Source: Galbibacter pacificus
GTDB lineage: Bacteria > Bacteroidota > Bacteroidia > Flavobacteriales > Flavobacteriaceae
Length of the DNA: 64,000 nucleotides
NCBI RefSeq assembly: GCF_029603165.1
Contig: NZ_JAQSVC010000002.1
Span: 558,001-622,000, forward strand
Reading direction: 5' to 3'
Part shown: positions 18,806 through 28,566 of the stretch, piece after piece
Position numbering within the stretch: position 1 is the stretch's first letter
Layout: the number at the start of each line of letters is the position of its first letter
Position numbers and translations under genes: made by a program
The notes under the pieces: generated by a model
Database searches by the model: none
What the model was told of the DNA's origin: nothing
What the model saw: only the letters and a program-made list of their open reading frames with translations

Positions 18806-20488
18806 CTAAAACTCGTCGGTAACACAACCTTTTGAAGCCGATGAAACCGTTTTTGCATATTTATATAATGAACCTCTTTTTATTTTTAATTCGGGGGCTT
18901 TCCATTTTGCCCTTCTTTCAGCCAGTTCTTCATCGGAAATTTCAATGTTGATGGTATTGTTCACGGCATCTATCGAGATAACGTCTCCGTTTTCTACCAA
19001 TGCTATGTTCCCGCCAACTTGTGCTTCTGGAGCTACATGGCCGACGACAAACCCGTGCGAACCACCCGAAAACCTTCCATCGGTAATCAAGGCAACATCT
19101 TTACCCAGACCAGCCCCCATAATGGACGAAGTGGGTTTTAACATTTCGGGCATTCCCGGTGCGCCTTTGGGCCCTTCATAACGGATAATAACCACATCGC
19201 CTTTTTTTACTTTTCCGGTTTTTATTCCTTCGTTTACGGCTATTTCACTATCAAAAACATTGGCCGTTCCCTTAAACGACAGGCCTTCTTTGCCCGTAAT
19301 TTTAGCCACGGCGCCTTCAGTTGCCAGGTTACCAAACAAAATGCGTATATGTCCGGAATCTTTAATTGGAGTATCCAACCCTTTAATAATTTCTTGACCA
19401 TCAACAAGGTTTGGTACATCCTTTAAATTTTCGGCCAAGGTTTTTCCGGTTACCGTTAAACAATCGCCGTGTAGCATATCGTTATCCAGCATATATTTTA
19501 AAACCCCCGGTATACCACCAACACCATGTAAATCTTCCATGGAGTATTTGCCGCTCGGTTTTAGGTCTGCCAATAATGGGGTGTTGTCGCTTATTCTTTT
19601 AAAATCTTCCAAGGTAAATTCTACTTGTGCCGCTTTGGCAATTGCCAAAAAGTGAAGCACAGCGTTGGTAGACCCTCCAAGAACGGTTACTAGCCTGAAA
19701 GCATTTTCCAACGACTTTCTGGTAACTATGTCTGAAGGCTTTATATCCTTTTCAAGCAACAATCGTAAAGCTTCGCCAGCTTTTACACACTCTTGCTCTT
19801 TAATGTTCCCATCGCTCACCGCAGGGTTGGATGAATTGAACGGCAACGACATCCCTAAAGCTTCAATGGCCGAAGCCATGGTGTTTGCAGTGTACATACC
19901 ACCGCAGGCACCCGCACCGGGACATGCTTTATGGACTACCTCTTTAAATTCTGTCTCGTCTATTGTTCCTGCCACTTTTTGTCCGTAAGCCTCAAATGCA
20001 GAAATTATATCTAGTTTTTTTCCGTTATGGCAACCCGAAGCAATCGTTCCGCCATACACCAATACCGAAGGCCTGTTTAAACGGAGCATTGCCATTAATG
20101 CGCCGGGCATGTTTTTATCGCAGCCAACCACCGTTACCAGTCCGTCATAGCCCATGGCCTGCACTACCGTTTCCATGGAATCGGCAATAATATCCCTTGA
20201 AGGCAACGAATAACGCATGCCCGGGGTACCATTGGAAATTCCATCGCTGACCCCAATGGTATTGAATATCAAACCGACCAAATCGGCATTGGCAGTGCCT
20301 TTTTTTACATGGGTTGCCAAATCGTTTAAGTGCATGTTACAGGGATTCCCCTCGTAACCTGTACTTGCTATACCGATAAAGGGTTTTTGTAAATCTTCAT
20401 CTGTTAAGCCCAAAGCATGTAACATAGCTTGTGCAGCTGGAAGCGTTGGGTCTTGAGTTACTTGGTGACTAAACTTTTTTAAATTCAC
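18806..20488 (-). CDS. ilvD: Dihydroxy-acid dehydratase
   Basis: Fe-S dehydratase converting the dihydroxy acids to 2-oxo-isovalerate and 2-oxo-3-methylvalerate. The 560-residue protein has the cluster cysteines in GNPCNMHL (about residue 50), [14 protein letters not shown] (about 120) and [16 protein letters not shown] (about 190). The C-terminal half shows [34 protein letters not shown]. The start is a GTG at 20488, the only start before the conserved [20 protein letters not shown] region. It is the first gene of the ilv operon and is preceded by the 530-nt leader region with two attenuators described below. Confidence 0.97.
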   Translation of the reverse strand: MNLKKFSHQVTQDPTLPAAQAMLHALGLTDEDLQKPFIGIASTGYEGNPCNMHLNDLATHVKKGTANADLVGLIFNTIGVSDGISNGTPGMRYSLPSRDIIADSMETVVQAMGYDGLVTVVGCDKNMPGALMAMLRLNRPSVLVYGGTIASGCHNGKKLDIISAFEAYGQKVAGTIDETEFKEVVHKACPGAGACGGMYTANTMASAIEALGMSLPFNSSNPAVSDGNIKEQECVKAGEALRLLLEKDIKPSDIVTRKSLENAFRLVTVLGGSTNAVLHFLAIAKAAQVEFTLEDFKRISDNTPLLADLKPSGKYSMEDLHGVGGIPGVLKYMLDNDMLHGDCLTVTGKTLAENLKDVPNLVDGQEIIKGLDTPIKDSGHIRILFGNLATEGAVAKITGKEGLSFKGTANVFDSEIAVNEGIKTGKVKKGDVVIIRYEGPKGAPGMPEMLKPTSSIMGAGLGKDVALITDGRFSGGSHGFVVGHVAPEAQVGGNIALVENGDVISIDAVNNTINIEISDEELAERRAKWKAPELKIKRGSLYKYAKTVSSASKGCVTDEF

Positions 20489-20526
20489 TTTATATGTTAA
20501 ATTTTCGAGTATTATTTAATTATATT

Positions 20527-20534
20527 CAAAATTA
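20527..20534 (-). promoter_or_regulatory. Weak internal -7-like element before ilvD
   Basis: Minus strand reads TAATTTTG, a fit to TAnnTTTG, about 40 nt before the ilvD GTG. No -33 TTTG sits at the right distance. If real, it would bypass the attenuators; I consider it weak. Confidence 0.25.
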
Positions 20535-20737
20535 TAGTAATGTATTTCTAATTTTTGCCCGGTTTTCTTTTTAACTTTAAATCCAACAGCATCATAAAAT
20601 AGTTAACTAGTTTATTTTCAGTGTATTAAATACATGTTTTTAGGACATTCAACCGTATGGATTTATTATTTTATTAACTTCTTATATGTTCTATACCGAC
20701 TTTTTTAAAGGGTTTCCCGCTTTTTTTGCAATAAAAA

Positions 20738-20767
20738 AAGGACTGTATTAAAATTGATACAGACCTT
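20738..20767 (-). terminator. Attenuator 2 terminator (upstream of ilvD)
   Basis: On the minus strand AAGGTCTGTAT (20767-20757) pairs with ATACAGTCCTT (20748-20738), one T-T mismatch and an 8-nt loop, directly followed by a run of seven T. This is a standard intrinsic terminator on the ilv transcript, lying inside the leader, before the operon. Its 5' arm can instead pair with an upstream segment at the leader 2 stop codon (20789-20799). Confidence 0.85.
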
Positions 20768-20798
20768 CTATTATTTTGACATGCGAAACTGTATCAAC

Positions 20799-20849
20799 TC
20801 AATATGAGCTCACAATAATTCGAATGACTATGACTAAAAAATGCTTCAT
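20799..20849 (-). CDS. ilv leader peptide 2 (16 residues)
   Basis: A 16-codon open frame with an ATG at 20849 and a TGA at 20801-20799, reading MKHFLVIVIRIIVSSY. Eight of the 16 residues are Ile, Val or Leu (4 Ile, 3 Val, 1 Leu). It sits 17 nt after terminator 1 and 32 nt before terminator 2. The antiterminator arm AGTTGATACAG (20799-20789) begins with the last base of the stop codon. This is the arrangement of a ribosome-mediated attenuation leader; translation is inferred from layout, not shown. Confidence 0.75.
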   Translation of the reverse strand: MKHFLVIVIRIIVSSY

Positions 20850-20865
20850 TTTTGCTGAAATAAAA

Positions 20866-20891
20866 AAGCCTTCCCGATTATAGGAAGGCTT
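20866..20891 (-). terminator. Attenuator 1 terminator (upstream of ilvD)
   Basis: On the minus strand AAGCCTTCC (20891-20883) pairs with GGAAGGCTT (20874-20866), 9 bp with an 8-nt loop, followed by TTTTTA. It is an intrinsic terminator placed 36 nt after the stop of leader peptide 1. The 5' arm CCTTCCTAT can alternatively pair with GTAGGAGGG, which overlaps that stop codon. Confidence 0.85.
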
Positions 20892-20926
20892 GAACATTAT
20901 CTATCTTTAATAATACACATTCCCTC

Positions 20927-21019
20927 CTACCTCAGTAAAACAATCACCAAGCTAATGACATAGCCAATAATAATGGCTACATTAAGAAGAGAAACGATAT
21001 TAATTATTTTCTTATTCAT
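20927..21019 (-). CDS. ilv leader peptide 1 (30 residues, branched-chain rich)
   Basis: A 30-codon open frame, ATG at 21019 and TAG at 20929-20927. Eighteen of 30 residues are Ile (8), Val (5) or Leu (5); residues 14-29 read VAIIIGYVISLVIVLL. It lies on the same strand as ilvD, upstream of two terminators. The antiterminator arm GTAGGAGGG (20930-20922) includes its stop codon. A tiny membrane peptide is the alternative reading, since such composition is also hydrophobic, but the flanking RNA elements favour an attenuation leader. It begins 57 bp from the divergent aldehyde dehydrogenase gene. Confidence 0.8.
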   Translation of the reverse strand: MNKKIINIVSLLNVAIIIGYVISLVIVLLR

Positions 21020-21076
21020 CTACACAATATTAATTATAATTTCTAAATTGAAAAAACTTTTTTAGTATAAAATACG

Positions 21077-22453
21077 ATGGAAGCGCATATAAATTCAATA
21101 TTAAAACTTCAGCAAACCTTTTTTAACGAGGGGAATACAAGAAACATCAGTAAGCGGAAAACTGTTTTAAAAGACTTAAAAAAAGAAATTGAAAACCGGG
21201 AACAGGATATTGCTAAAGCCATTTACAACGATTTTAAAAAACCAGAGTTTGAAGTACTGTTGACCGAAACCAAAATTGTTTTAAGCGATTTGAAAGATGC
21301 TATTCGAAACATCCACAAATGGACAAAGCCGAAACGAGTAACCCCATCGTTGCTGAACTTTCCATCGGCTGCAAAAATTATAAAAGAACCTTACGGAAGG
21401 GTTTTAATCATGTCGCCATGGAATTACCCTTTCCAATTGGCCCTTTCGCCACTTATCGGGGCTGTGGCAGCAGGAAACACCGTTGTTTTAAAACCTTCGG
21501 AGTTAACCCCGAACACTTCAAAAATCATTTCAGAAATCATTTTAAAAGTATTTCCAAAAGAATATGTTACGGTTGTAGAAGGCGATAAAATAATTGCACA
21601 AACACTTTTGGAAGAAAAATGGGATTATATTTTCTTTACTGGAAGTCCGCATGTAGGAAAAATAGTATACCAGTCCGCAGCAAAGTATTTAACTCCTGTT
21701 ACTTTGGAGCTTGGCGGAAAAAACCCATGCATCGTTGATGAAAAAATTAATATTAAACTTTCTGCCAAAAGAATAGTTTGGGGCAAGTTTATAAATGGCG
21801 GGCAAACATGCATTGCACCAGATTATATTTTGGTCGATTCAAAAATTAAAACACAACTAATTGAAGCGTTAAAGCAGGAAATTATTAACGCTTACACCAA
21901 AAATCCCGAAGAGAGCAAAGATTATGTTCATATTGTTAACGAAAACCACACCAATCGGCTTAAAAACCTATTAAGCGGGCAAGAAATATTGTTTGGTGGG
22001 GTTTCCTACGGAAAAAACAGCCTCGCCCCTACACTCGTTAACGAGCCGTCATTGGAAAGCCCACTAATGCAAGAAGAGATTTTTGGCCCCATTCTTCCGA
22101 TAATCAGTTATAAAAATGAAGAAGAAATAAAGTCGGTCATTACAAAATACGAAAAACCACTTTCGCTATATGTTTTTTCAAAGAGAAGTGCTTTTGCCCA
22201 AAAAATAATCAATGAATTTTCTTTTGGCGGCGGTGCCATAAACGATACAGTTGTTCATTTTGTCAATAAAAAACTTCCTTTTGGCGGTGTTGGCAATAGT
22301 GGTTTGGGAGCATACCACGGAAAATTAACTTTTAATACTTTTTCGCACAGCAAGCCTATAGTAAATCGTGGCACATGGCTGGATATTCCATTGCGGTATG
22401 CTCCGTATGCAAAAAAAACAAAATGGGCGGGAATGCTGGAAAGGTTTATGTAA
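21077..22453 (+). CDS. Class 3-type aldehyde dehydrogenase
   Basis: A 458-residue NAD(P)-dependent aldehyde dehydrogenase of the ALDH3 type (short N-terminus, no transit sequence). Motifs are IMSPWNYPFQLALSPLIGAVAAGNT (cofactor site), VTLELGGKNPCIVDE (general-base Glu) and FINGGQTCIAPDYILV with the catalytic Cys (around residue 243). The C-terminus has FGGVGNSGLGAYHGKLTFNTFSH, typical of class 3. It oxidises medium-chain or aromatic aldehydes in the family; the substrate here is unknown. It is divergent from the ilv leader, 57 bp away, and may share the intergenic promoter region. Confidence 0.9.
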   Translation: MEAHINSILKLQQTFFNEGNTRNISKRKTVLKDLKKEIENREQDIAKAIYNDFKKPEFEVLLTETKIVLSDLKDAIRNIHKWTKPKRVTPSLLNFPSAAKIIKEPYGRVLIMSPWNYPFQLALSPLIGAVAAGNTVVLKPSELTPNTSKIISEIILKVFPKEYVTVVEGDKIIAQTLLEEKWDYIFFTGSPHVGKIVYQSAAKYLTPVTLELGGKNPCIVDEKINIKLSAKRIVWGKFINGGQTCIAPDYILVDSKIKTQLIEALKQEIINAYTKNPEESKDYVHIVNENHTNRLKNLLSGQEILFGGVSYGKNSLAPTLVNEPSLESPLMQEEIFGPILPIISYKNEEEIKSVITKYEKPLSLYVFSKRSAFAQKIINEFSFGGGAINDTVVHFVNKKLPFGGVGNSGLGAYHGKLTFNTFSHSKPIVNRGTWLDIPLRYAPYAKKTKWAGMLERFM

Positions 22454-22563
22454 TGAACAACAAAAAACTTCTCCTCATAGATATAACAATTAGTTCTTTT
22501 TATTTTGAAAAACTTCTTATAAATAGTAAATTGTAGTTTATTGATAATCAGAACTATTAAAAA

Positions 22564-23985
22564 TTGGCACATCATATCTGGTTTGAAGCGCTTACCTACA
22601 GGTATCCACAAAATATTTGGGTACCCTTACTTTTTTGTGCCCTTTTGTTTTTTACAAACTGTGCCCCAAAATTAGATACCGTTGAAGCACCTATAGACAA
22701 CCCTGATGAATTTTCATACAACGGAACCCAGGTTATCCCCGATAAATGGTGGACGGTTTTTAATGACAAACAATTAAATATTCTTATTGATTCTGCACTT
22801 AACCAGAACCTGAACCTTGCCGCCACATGGGAACAGGTCATGGAAGCACATGCCATTAGGCGAAGCGAAGCTTCTTTTCTTTGGCCACAAATTGATGCTG
22901 GCTTGCAAACAGGCATTAGCAGGCCCCAACCCGATTTTGCAGGTGGCGAAAATACGCAGCTGGGGCTTACTGCTTCATACGAGCTGGATTTATGGGGAAG
23001 GCTACGGTCCAGCAAACAAGCGGCTAATTTTCGTTTAGAGGCATCTTATTTCGATTACCAAGCTACTGCCATGATGCTTTCTGCCGAAATTGCGGCTACT
23101 TGGTTTCAATATGTAACTGCATTGCAACAATTACAACTTGCCAACAAACAAATCGAGACTAACCAAGATATCATGAAGCTCATTCGTGTGCGCTTTAGTG
23201 GCGGGACTATCCGTGGAGCAGATATTTTACGGCAACAACAACTTCTGGAAGCTACTCAAAATCAAAAAATTGTTTACCAAACAAATATCGAGCTGCTCAA
23301 AAATCAACTTTCCGTATTATTGGGCAAGCCACCGCAAAACGAACTTAGCCTAAACCCCGATTCTTTGCCTCAACTCCCACCCATACCAGATACGGGACTA
23401 CCGTTGGACCTTGTTAGGAGAAGGCCCGATGTAAAGCAGGCATACAATTTGGTTCTGGTAGCCGACAGGGACATGGCCGCAGCCATTGCAAACCGATATC
23501 CAAGACTAACATTAACTGCTGCAACCCAATTGCGTTCCAACGATTTTAATAATCTGTTCGAAGAATGGGCCTATACGCTAGGCGCTAATATTGTAGCCCC
23601 GTTAATTTATGGCGGCAGGCTTAATGCCGAAGTAGACAGAGCCGAAGCCGTTAAAAACCAAACACTCTACCAATACGGGCAAACAGTTTTAACGGCCTTT
23701 CGGGAAGTTGAAGATGCACTTATCCAGGAACAGATGCAAAAAGAACAGATTACTATTCTTGAAAACCGATTGATCTTGGCTCAAAAAACAAACAGGCAAT
23801 TGCGTATTGAATTTGTAAATGGTCTAAGTGAATATTTAGATGTATTGCTGGCTTTGGACCAAGAACAACAATTGCGGAGAGACGTGCTTTCTGCAAGGCA
23901 GGAATTGATAAATATAAGAATTTCGCTCTACCGGGCATTGGCAGGTGCCTTTAAAACAGAGCGGGAAAACCAATTAGAAGAATAA
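22564..23985 (+). CDS. RND efflux outer-membrane factor (NodT/TolC-like lipoprotein)
   Basis: Outer-membrane channel subunit of a tripartite efflux pump. A hydrophobic leader ends in the lipobox-like LLFFTNC at about residue 33, so the mature protein is probably a lipoprotein anchored by that Cys. Two OEP (TolC) repeats follow, with long helices such as LNLAATWEQVMEAHAIRRSEA and the second half around VDRAEAVKNQTLYQYGQTVL. The 473-residue length fits NodT-family factors. The start is a TTG at 22564 because no ATG precedes the leader; it could be a little later. The adaptor gene follows after 9 bp. Confidence 0.88.
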   Translation: MAHHIWFEALTYRYPQNIWVPLLFCALLFFTNCAPKLDTVEAPIDNPDEFSYNGTQVIPDKWWTVFNDKQLNILIDSALNQNLNLAATWEQVMEAHAIRRSEASFLWPQIDAGLQTGISRPQPDFAGGENTQLGLTASYELDLWGRLRSSKQAANFRLEASYFDYQATAMMLSAEIAATWFQYVTALQQLQLANKQIETNQDIMKLIRVRFSGGTIRGADILRQQQLLEATQNQKIVYQTNIELLKNQLSVLLGKPPQNELSLNPDSLPQLPPIPDTGLPLDLVRRRPDVKQAYNLVLVADRDMAAAIANRYPRLTLTAATQLRSNDFNNLFEEWAYTLGANIVAPLIYGGRLNAEVDRAEAVKNQTLYQYGQTVLTAFREVEDALIQEQMQKEQITILENRLILAQKTNRQLRIEFVNGLSEYLDVLLALDQEQQLRRDVLSARQELINIRISLYRALAGAFKTERENQLEE

Positions 23986-23994
23986 CCGGAAACC

Positions 23995-25200
23995 ATGAGC
24001 AGAAAAAAAGTCGTTTTTATATGTTTGGGCATTTTACTTGTTGCCATTGTATTTACTGCAATTATTTTTGCTACCGAACCTACGGCAAAAAGTGAGGCCG
24101 CCGTTAAAGAAACGGCTATGTTGGTGCATGTTGTTGAAGTTGAAAAAGGCAGCTTTAAGCCCAAAATTGTAGTAACGGGTACCGTTCGGCCAGTAGAAGA
24201 TGTTATCATTAGTCCGTTGGTTAGCGGCCAAGTAATAAAAAGAGACCCAAAATTTGCCCCTGGTGGTTTTATAAAAAAAGGAGCTGTTTTGTTGCAAATA
24301 GACCCTGCCGATTATAAAAACACCTTGGAATTAAGAAAAAGCGAGCTTTTACAGGCCAAAACCAACTTGGAAATAGAAATGGGCCGACAGGTTATTGCCC
24401 AACAGGATCTGCAATTAATTGAAGGCGATACGCTCTCTCAAGACCAACAAGACCTTGTTTTAAGAAAACCGCAATTAAATGCCGTAAAAGCAACCGTAAT
24501 ATCGGCACAGGCTGCGGTGGACCAAGCACAATTAAATTTAGAACGGAGCACACTCCGCGCTCCTTTTGATGCACATATCATCAACCAGAATGCAACGGTA
24601 GGCTCTCAAGTGGCACCGGGCGATAATTTAGGGCGTCTGGTGGGAACAGCGCATTATTGGGTAGAAGTTACGGTGCCACTTGGAAAATTAAAATGGCTTT
24701 CTTTCCCCAGTTCAGAAGAAGAAAATGGCGCAATGGTCAAGATTAGAAATATCACAGCTTGGGATGAGGACGAACACAGAATTGGCTATTTAGACAAACA
24801 AGTGGGAGCACTGGACAACCAAACCCGCCTGGCACGTGTACTCGTTCGTGTTCCCGATCCGTTAGCGTATAAAATGCCGGAAGATAATAACCAAAAATTA
24901 ATTATCGGTTCTTTTGTCGAGGCTCAAATTGAAGGGAAAACAGTCCAGAATGTTGCCCGTGTAGATCGTGATTATATCCGGAACAACAACACTGTGTGGG
25001 TTATGGAAGACGGAAAACTAGTTATTAAGGATGTCTCTATTGTGCTAACGGATGTCGAACATGCATATATAGACAGTGGTATTGAAGACAATGCAAAAGT
25101 AGTTACCACCAATTTAAGCACGGTAGCAACGGGAATCCCGTTACGTACAGAAACCGATTCTACACAAACCACCAAAAACAAACAAGAGGTTAAAGAGTAA
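23995..25200 (+). CDS. RND efflux periplasmic adaptor (membrane fusion protein)
   Basis: A 401-residue HlyD/AcrA-type adaptor linking the inner-membrane pump to the outer-membrane channel. An N-terminal membrane anchor ([20 protein letters not shown], residues 5-24) is followed by the biotin/lipoyl-like half-motif [22 protein letters not shown], a coiled-coil hairpin (about 100-185, rich in Gln/Ala/Leu) and the second half [25 protein letters not shown] beta-barrel domain completes the fold. Its stop codon overlaps the start of the pump gene (TAATG), showing translational coupling. Confidence 0.92.
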   Translation: MSRKKVVFICLGILLVAIVFTAIIFATEPTAKSEAAVKETAMLVHVVEVEKGSFKPKIVVTGTVRPVEDVIISPLVSGQVIKRDPKFAPGGFIKKGAVLLQIDPADYKNTLELRKSELLQAKTNLEIEMGRQVIAQQDLQLIEGDTLSQDQQDLVLRKPQLNAVKATVISAQAAVDQAQLNLERSTLRAPFDAHIINQNATVGSQVAPGDNLGRLVGTAHYWVEVTVPLGKLKWLSFPSSEEENGAMVKIRNITAWDEDEHRIGYLDKQVGALDNQTRLARVLVRVPDPLAYKMPEDNNQKLIIGSFVEAQIEGKTVQNVARVDRDYIRNNNTVWVMEDGKLVIKDVSIVLTDVEHAYIDSGIEDNAKVVTTNLSTVATGIPLRTETDSTQTTKNKQEVKE

Positions 25201-28200
25201 TGGCCGAAAATAAGGAACATAGCGAAACTCGAAAAGAAGGCGCCATTGCCTATATGGCACGTAATTCCATTGCTACCAATCTTTTAATGATCGTGCTTAT
25301 TGGTGCCGGTATTTGGACCATGTTCAATATTCAAAAAGAAGTTTTTCCACAATTTCAATTAGATTTCGTAGAAGTTAACGTGGTATATCCCGGAGCCGCT
25401 CCTGAAGAGGTCGAACAAGGAATATTACTTCCAGTAGAAGAAGCCGTTCGCGGAATCCAAGGTATTAAAGAAATTACTTCAACCGCTGAAGAAGGCTCGG
25501 GAAGTATTTTAATAGAATTGATTGCAGGAAGTGACCGGATGAAAGTGTTTCAGGATATCGATCAGGCCGTAAACCGCATCCGTACTTTTCCCGATGATAT
25601 TGAACAGCCAGAAGTTGCCTTGCAGGACCAACAGCGTGACGTTATGCAAATAGCCTTGTATGGCGATATTGATTTCTGGAACTTACGGAAATTGGCCGAA
25701 CGCCTTCGAAACCGCTTTCTGAGCAATCCAAATATTACTCAGGTAGAATTGGGGTATGTGCCCGAATATGAAACCCGTGTGGAAATATCGAGACATAACC
25801 TTCAACAATACCAACTTACATTAGGGCAAGTAGCCAATATCATTGCCAATAGTAGCGAAGATGTGCCCGCCGGGGCCGTAGAAACACAATCGGGTGAAAT
25901 CCTGTTGCGGATGCAGGAACGCAAACAATGGGCAAAAGAATTTGGAGATATTACAATTATCTCTTCCGGGTCGGGGGCACAGGTAAAATTATCAGATATT
26001 GCCACGATTACCGATGGTTTTGAAGAAACCGGATTTCATGGTCAGTTCAACCAAACAGCTTCTATCGATTTGGAAATATTCCGCGTAGGCGACCAATCTC
26101 CCTTGGATATTGAAAAAACGGTATTGCAGACCATGGAAGAGTTTCAATTACCGCCAGGGGTAAAATATCGCATCGACTCCAATCGTGCCGAAGATTACAG
26201 GGAACGGCTTTCCCTGCTTACCGAAAACGGCATTATGGCCATTTTTATCGTGTTAATAATCTTGGGGCTCTTTTTGGAATACCGACTTGCCTTTTGGGTA
26301 ATGATTGGAATGACGGTTTCTTTTATTGGCGGAATGCTGTTTTTACCTCTCATTGGCGTGAGCATCAACATGATATCCATGTTTGGCTTCCTTGTTGTTT
26401 TAGGAATTGTTGTAGACGACGCTATCGTGGTCGGGGAAAACGTATATGAGTACAGGCAACGTGGGTTAAGCCCCATTCAAGCGGCCATTGAAGGCACCAA
26501 AGATGTATCAAACCCCGTTATTTTTAGTATCATTACTACCATTATAGCTTTTGTTCCCTTGCTTTTCATGCCCGGCGAAACAGGAAAATTTTGGTGGCCA
26601 TTACCGGCAGTGGTAATTGTAATCCTGGCAGTTTCTTTGGTAGAAGCGTTATTTATACTTCCCTCCCATTTGGCACATCTTAAAAAGAAAAAGAAAAAAG
26701 GATGGCTGTTGAAACTGGAAAACTGGCAGGAAAAATTTGCCAATGGATTCAATACCATAATCGACAGGTATTACCGGCCATTTCTAGATAAATGTTTGAA
26801 ATTTAGATATATTACATTGTGTATTGCCGTTGCAATCCTCATCATGGTTGGCGGTTATGGATATAGCGACCATATGGGAATGATCATGATGCCCGAAGTA
26901 GCTGCCGATGAAATCGAAGCCGGGGTAAGATTGCCCGTAGGGACTACGCCAGACCAAGCCGAAGCCGTGGCCGAAGAAATTACCGCGGCCACCCAACGCA
27001 TGTTTGATGAACATAATTTATACGAAGTTGCCGAAGGAATAAAAACCAATGTGCGCGGCCAAAACTTTATCGATGTGGAAATTGTTATGCTCCCCCCCGA
27101 CCAAAGAGACATGACAGCCGGGCAAGTTATTGAGTTGTGGCGTGACAATATTGGCGACATTACCGGGGTAGACCAAATTACTTTTGAGGCAGAACGCGGC
27201 CCAGGCGGAGCACAACAAGCCATTAGCGTTGATTTGAGCCATGTTGAAATAGATGTTCTGGAACGTGCCAGTCAGGCTTTTGTGGAAAAAATGAATGCAT
27301 TTGAAAATACCCGGGACGTAAGCGATAATTACAATAAGGGAAAACTACAATACGATTTTAAACTGCTACCCGCCGGAAGAAATTTAGGGTTAACATCTTC
27401 GGAAGTAGGGCGCCAGGTTCGAAACGCCTTTTTTGGTGCCTTATCAATGCGGCAATTGCGTACCATAAACGAAGTAGAAATACGGGTAAAGCTCCCTATT
27501 GAAGAACGTAAGGACATTCAACATCTGGAAAACTTACTTATTCGCACACAAGACAGCATTGAAGTCCCTTTGCTGGATATTGTTGAAGTAACTCAAAAAG
27601 AAGCGTTTACCACTATTAACCGAAGGGATGGAAAACGGGTTGTAACCGTAGGTATGGATACCGAGCCTGCCAATAGCGTTGGAAGGGTAATGGCCCGCAT
27701 AAACAGCGAAATATTGCCACAATTACGTTCCGATTATCCCGGACTTACATGGTCTTTTGAAGGAAGCCAGGCAGACATGCGAGAATCTACAAATACATTG
27801 CGCAGCGGCTTTATTATTGCCATGATGCTTATCTATGCGCTTTTGGCCGTAGCTTTTAGCAGCTATATACAGCCTTTGGTGGTCATGATGGCTATTCCAT
27901 TTGGTATCGTTGGCGCTGTAATCGGGCACATTTTATTGGGCTACGACCTTTCTTTGGTGAGCTTAATGGGCGTTATTGCACTTTCGGGCGTGGTGGTAAA
28001 CGATTCGTTGATTATGATTGATTATGCAAACATACAACGAAAAAAAGGCAATTCTATTTATGAATCCATACACGAAGCCGGACTTCGTAGGTTTCGGCCC
28101 ATCATGTTGACCACCTTAACAACATTTGGCGGCCTAACGCCCATCATCCTGGAAACTTCCAGTCAGGCTTTTTACCTAATTCCTATGGCTATATCGTTGG

Positions 28201-28331
28201 GTTTTGGAATTATTTTTGCGACTTCCATAATTTTGGTAATTGTTCCTTGCTTGTACCTAATCCTCGAAGACCTTCGGTTGATGTACCTAAAAGGAAGGAC
28301 CGTCCGGCATGACAAATCGGTTTTAGAATGA
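25200..28331 (+). CDS. RND-family efflux pump, inner-membrane transporter
   Basis: A 1043-residue proton-driven transporter of the AcrB/MexB superfamily. The N-terminal span is followed by the periplasmic porter domain, the GxxxDD transmembrane motif [22 protein letters not shown] (the Asp pair is the proton relay), then [11 protein letters not shown] and a second half with [23 protein letters not shown]. Twelve membrane spans are expected. It exports small hydrophobic compounds in the family; the substrate here is not deducible. It is the last gene of the omf-mfp-pump operon; a large inverted repeat lies 65 bp after its stop. Confidence 0.95.
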   Translation: MAENKEHSETRKEGAIAYMARNSIATNLLMIVLIGAGIWTMFNIQKEVFPQFQLDFVEVNVVYPGAAPEEVEQGILLPVEEAVRGIQGIKEITSTAEEGSGSILIELIAGSDRMKVFQDIDQAVNRIRTFPDDIEQPEVALQDQQRDVMQIALYGDIDFWNLRKLAERLRNRFLSNPNITQVELGYVPEYETRVEISRHNLQQYQLTLGQVANIIANSSEDVPAGAVETQSGEILLRMQERKQWAKEFGDITIISSGSGAQVKLSDIATITDGFEETGFHGQFNQTASIDLEIFRVGDQSPLDIEKTVLQTMEEFQLPPGVKYRIDSNRAEDYRERLSLLTENGIMAIFIVLIILGLFLEYRLAFWVMIGMTVSFIGGMLFLPLIGVSINMISMFGFLVVLGIVVDDAIVVGENVYEYRQRGLSPIQAAIEGTKDVSNPVIFSIITTIIAFVPLLFMPGETGKFWWPLPAVVIVILAVSLVEALFILPSHLAHLKKKKKKGWLLKLENWQEKFANGFNTIIDRYYRPFLDKCLKFRYITLCIAVAILIMVGGYGYSDHMGMIMMPEVAADEIEAGVRLPVGTTPDQAEAVAEEITAATQRMFDEHNLYEVAEGIKTNVRGQNFIDVEIVMLPPDQRDMTAGQVIELWRDNIGDITGVDQITFEAERGPGGAQQAISVDLSHVEIDVLERASQAFVEKMNAFENTRDVSDNYNKGKLQYDFKLLPAGRNLGLTSSEVGRQVRNAFFGALSMRQLRTINEVEIRVKLPIEERKDIQHLENLLIRTQDSIEVPLLDIVEVTQKEAFTTINRRDGKRVVTVGMDTEPANSVGRVMARINSEILPQLRSDYPGLTWSFEGSQADMRESTNTLRSGFIIAMMLIYALLAVAFSSYIQPLVVMMAIPFGIVGAVIGHILLGYDLSLVSLMGVIALSGVVVNDSLIMIDYANIQRKKGNSIYESIHEAGLRRFRPIMLTTLTTFGGLTPIILETSSQAFYLIPMAISLGFGIIFATSIILVIVPCLYLILEDLRLMYLKGRTVRHDKSVLE

Positions 28332-28395
28332 ATGAAGAATGGACTTCCGCAGAAATTTATTCAGTATATCTTAAAGGAAATTGACAAAAAAAGTA

Positions 28396-28521
28396 GCTGT
28401 CTAAAAAGCTGTAAATCCTGATATCATGCTGAGCCTGTCGAAGCATAATTCACTGAATGTCAACAAGTCTTCGACAAGCTCAGACTGACAAAACAAGTTT
28501 AAATAGGGCTTTTTAGACAGC
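28396..28521. repeat. Inverted-repeat element (MITE-like) after the RND operon
   Basis: GCTGTCTAAAAAGC (28396-28409) and its exact reverse complement (28508-28521) bound a 126-bp element. It encloses a nested palindrome related to the dispersed TGAGCCTGTCGAAG repeat (28424-28490). It could be a non-autonomous transposable element, a bidirectional terminator for the convergent RND and DUF2911 genes, or both. It has no coding capacity. Confidence 0.6.
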
Positions 28522-28566
28522 CTCTTTCAGATTATTATGTTATAGGTATTTATTGCCGAGTTTGAA

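Larger units (their letters stand above)
20731..21019 (-). promoter_or_regulatory. Tandem ribosome-mediated attenuators of the ilvDBNCA operon
   Basis: The leader region holds two consecutive units of leader peptide, antiterminator arm and terminator. Unit 1 has the leader at 21019-20927, antiterminator arm 20930-20922 against 20888-20880, and terminator 20891-20866. Unit 2 has the leader at 20849-20799, antiterminator arm 20799-20789 against 20762-20752, and terminator 20767-20738. In both, a ribosome waiting at the stop codon would cover the antiterminator arm and let the terminator form, while a ribosome stalled at Ile/Val codons would leave it free. The remaining leader (20489-20737) is AT-rich with no further hairpin of note. 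No convincing promoter was found before 21019. Confidence 0.78.

Noticed and set aside
20548-20595. A third short Leu-containing frame (MMLLDLKLKRKPGKN) between terminator 2 and ilvD.
   Set aside because: Only four Leu, no Ile or Val, and no hairpin or T-run after it; not comparable to the two leader units.
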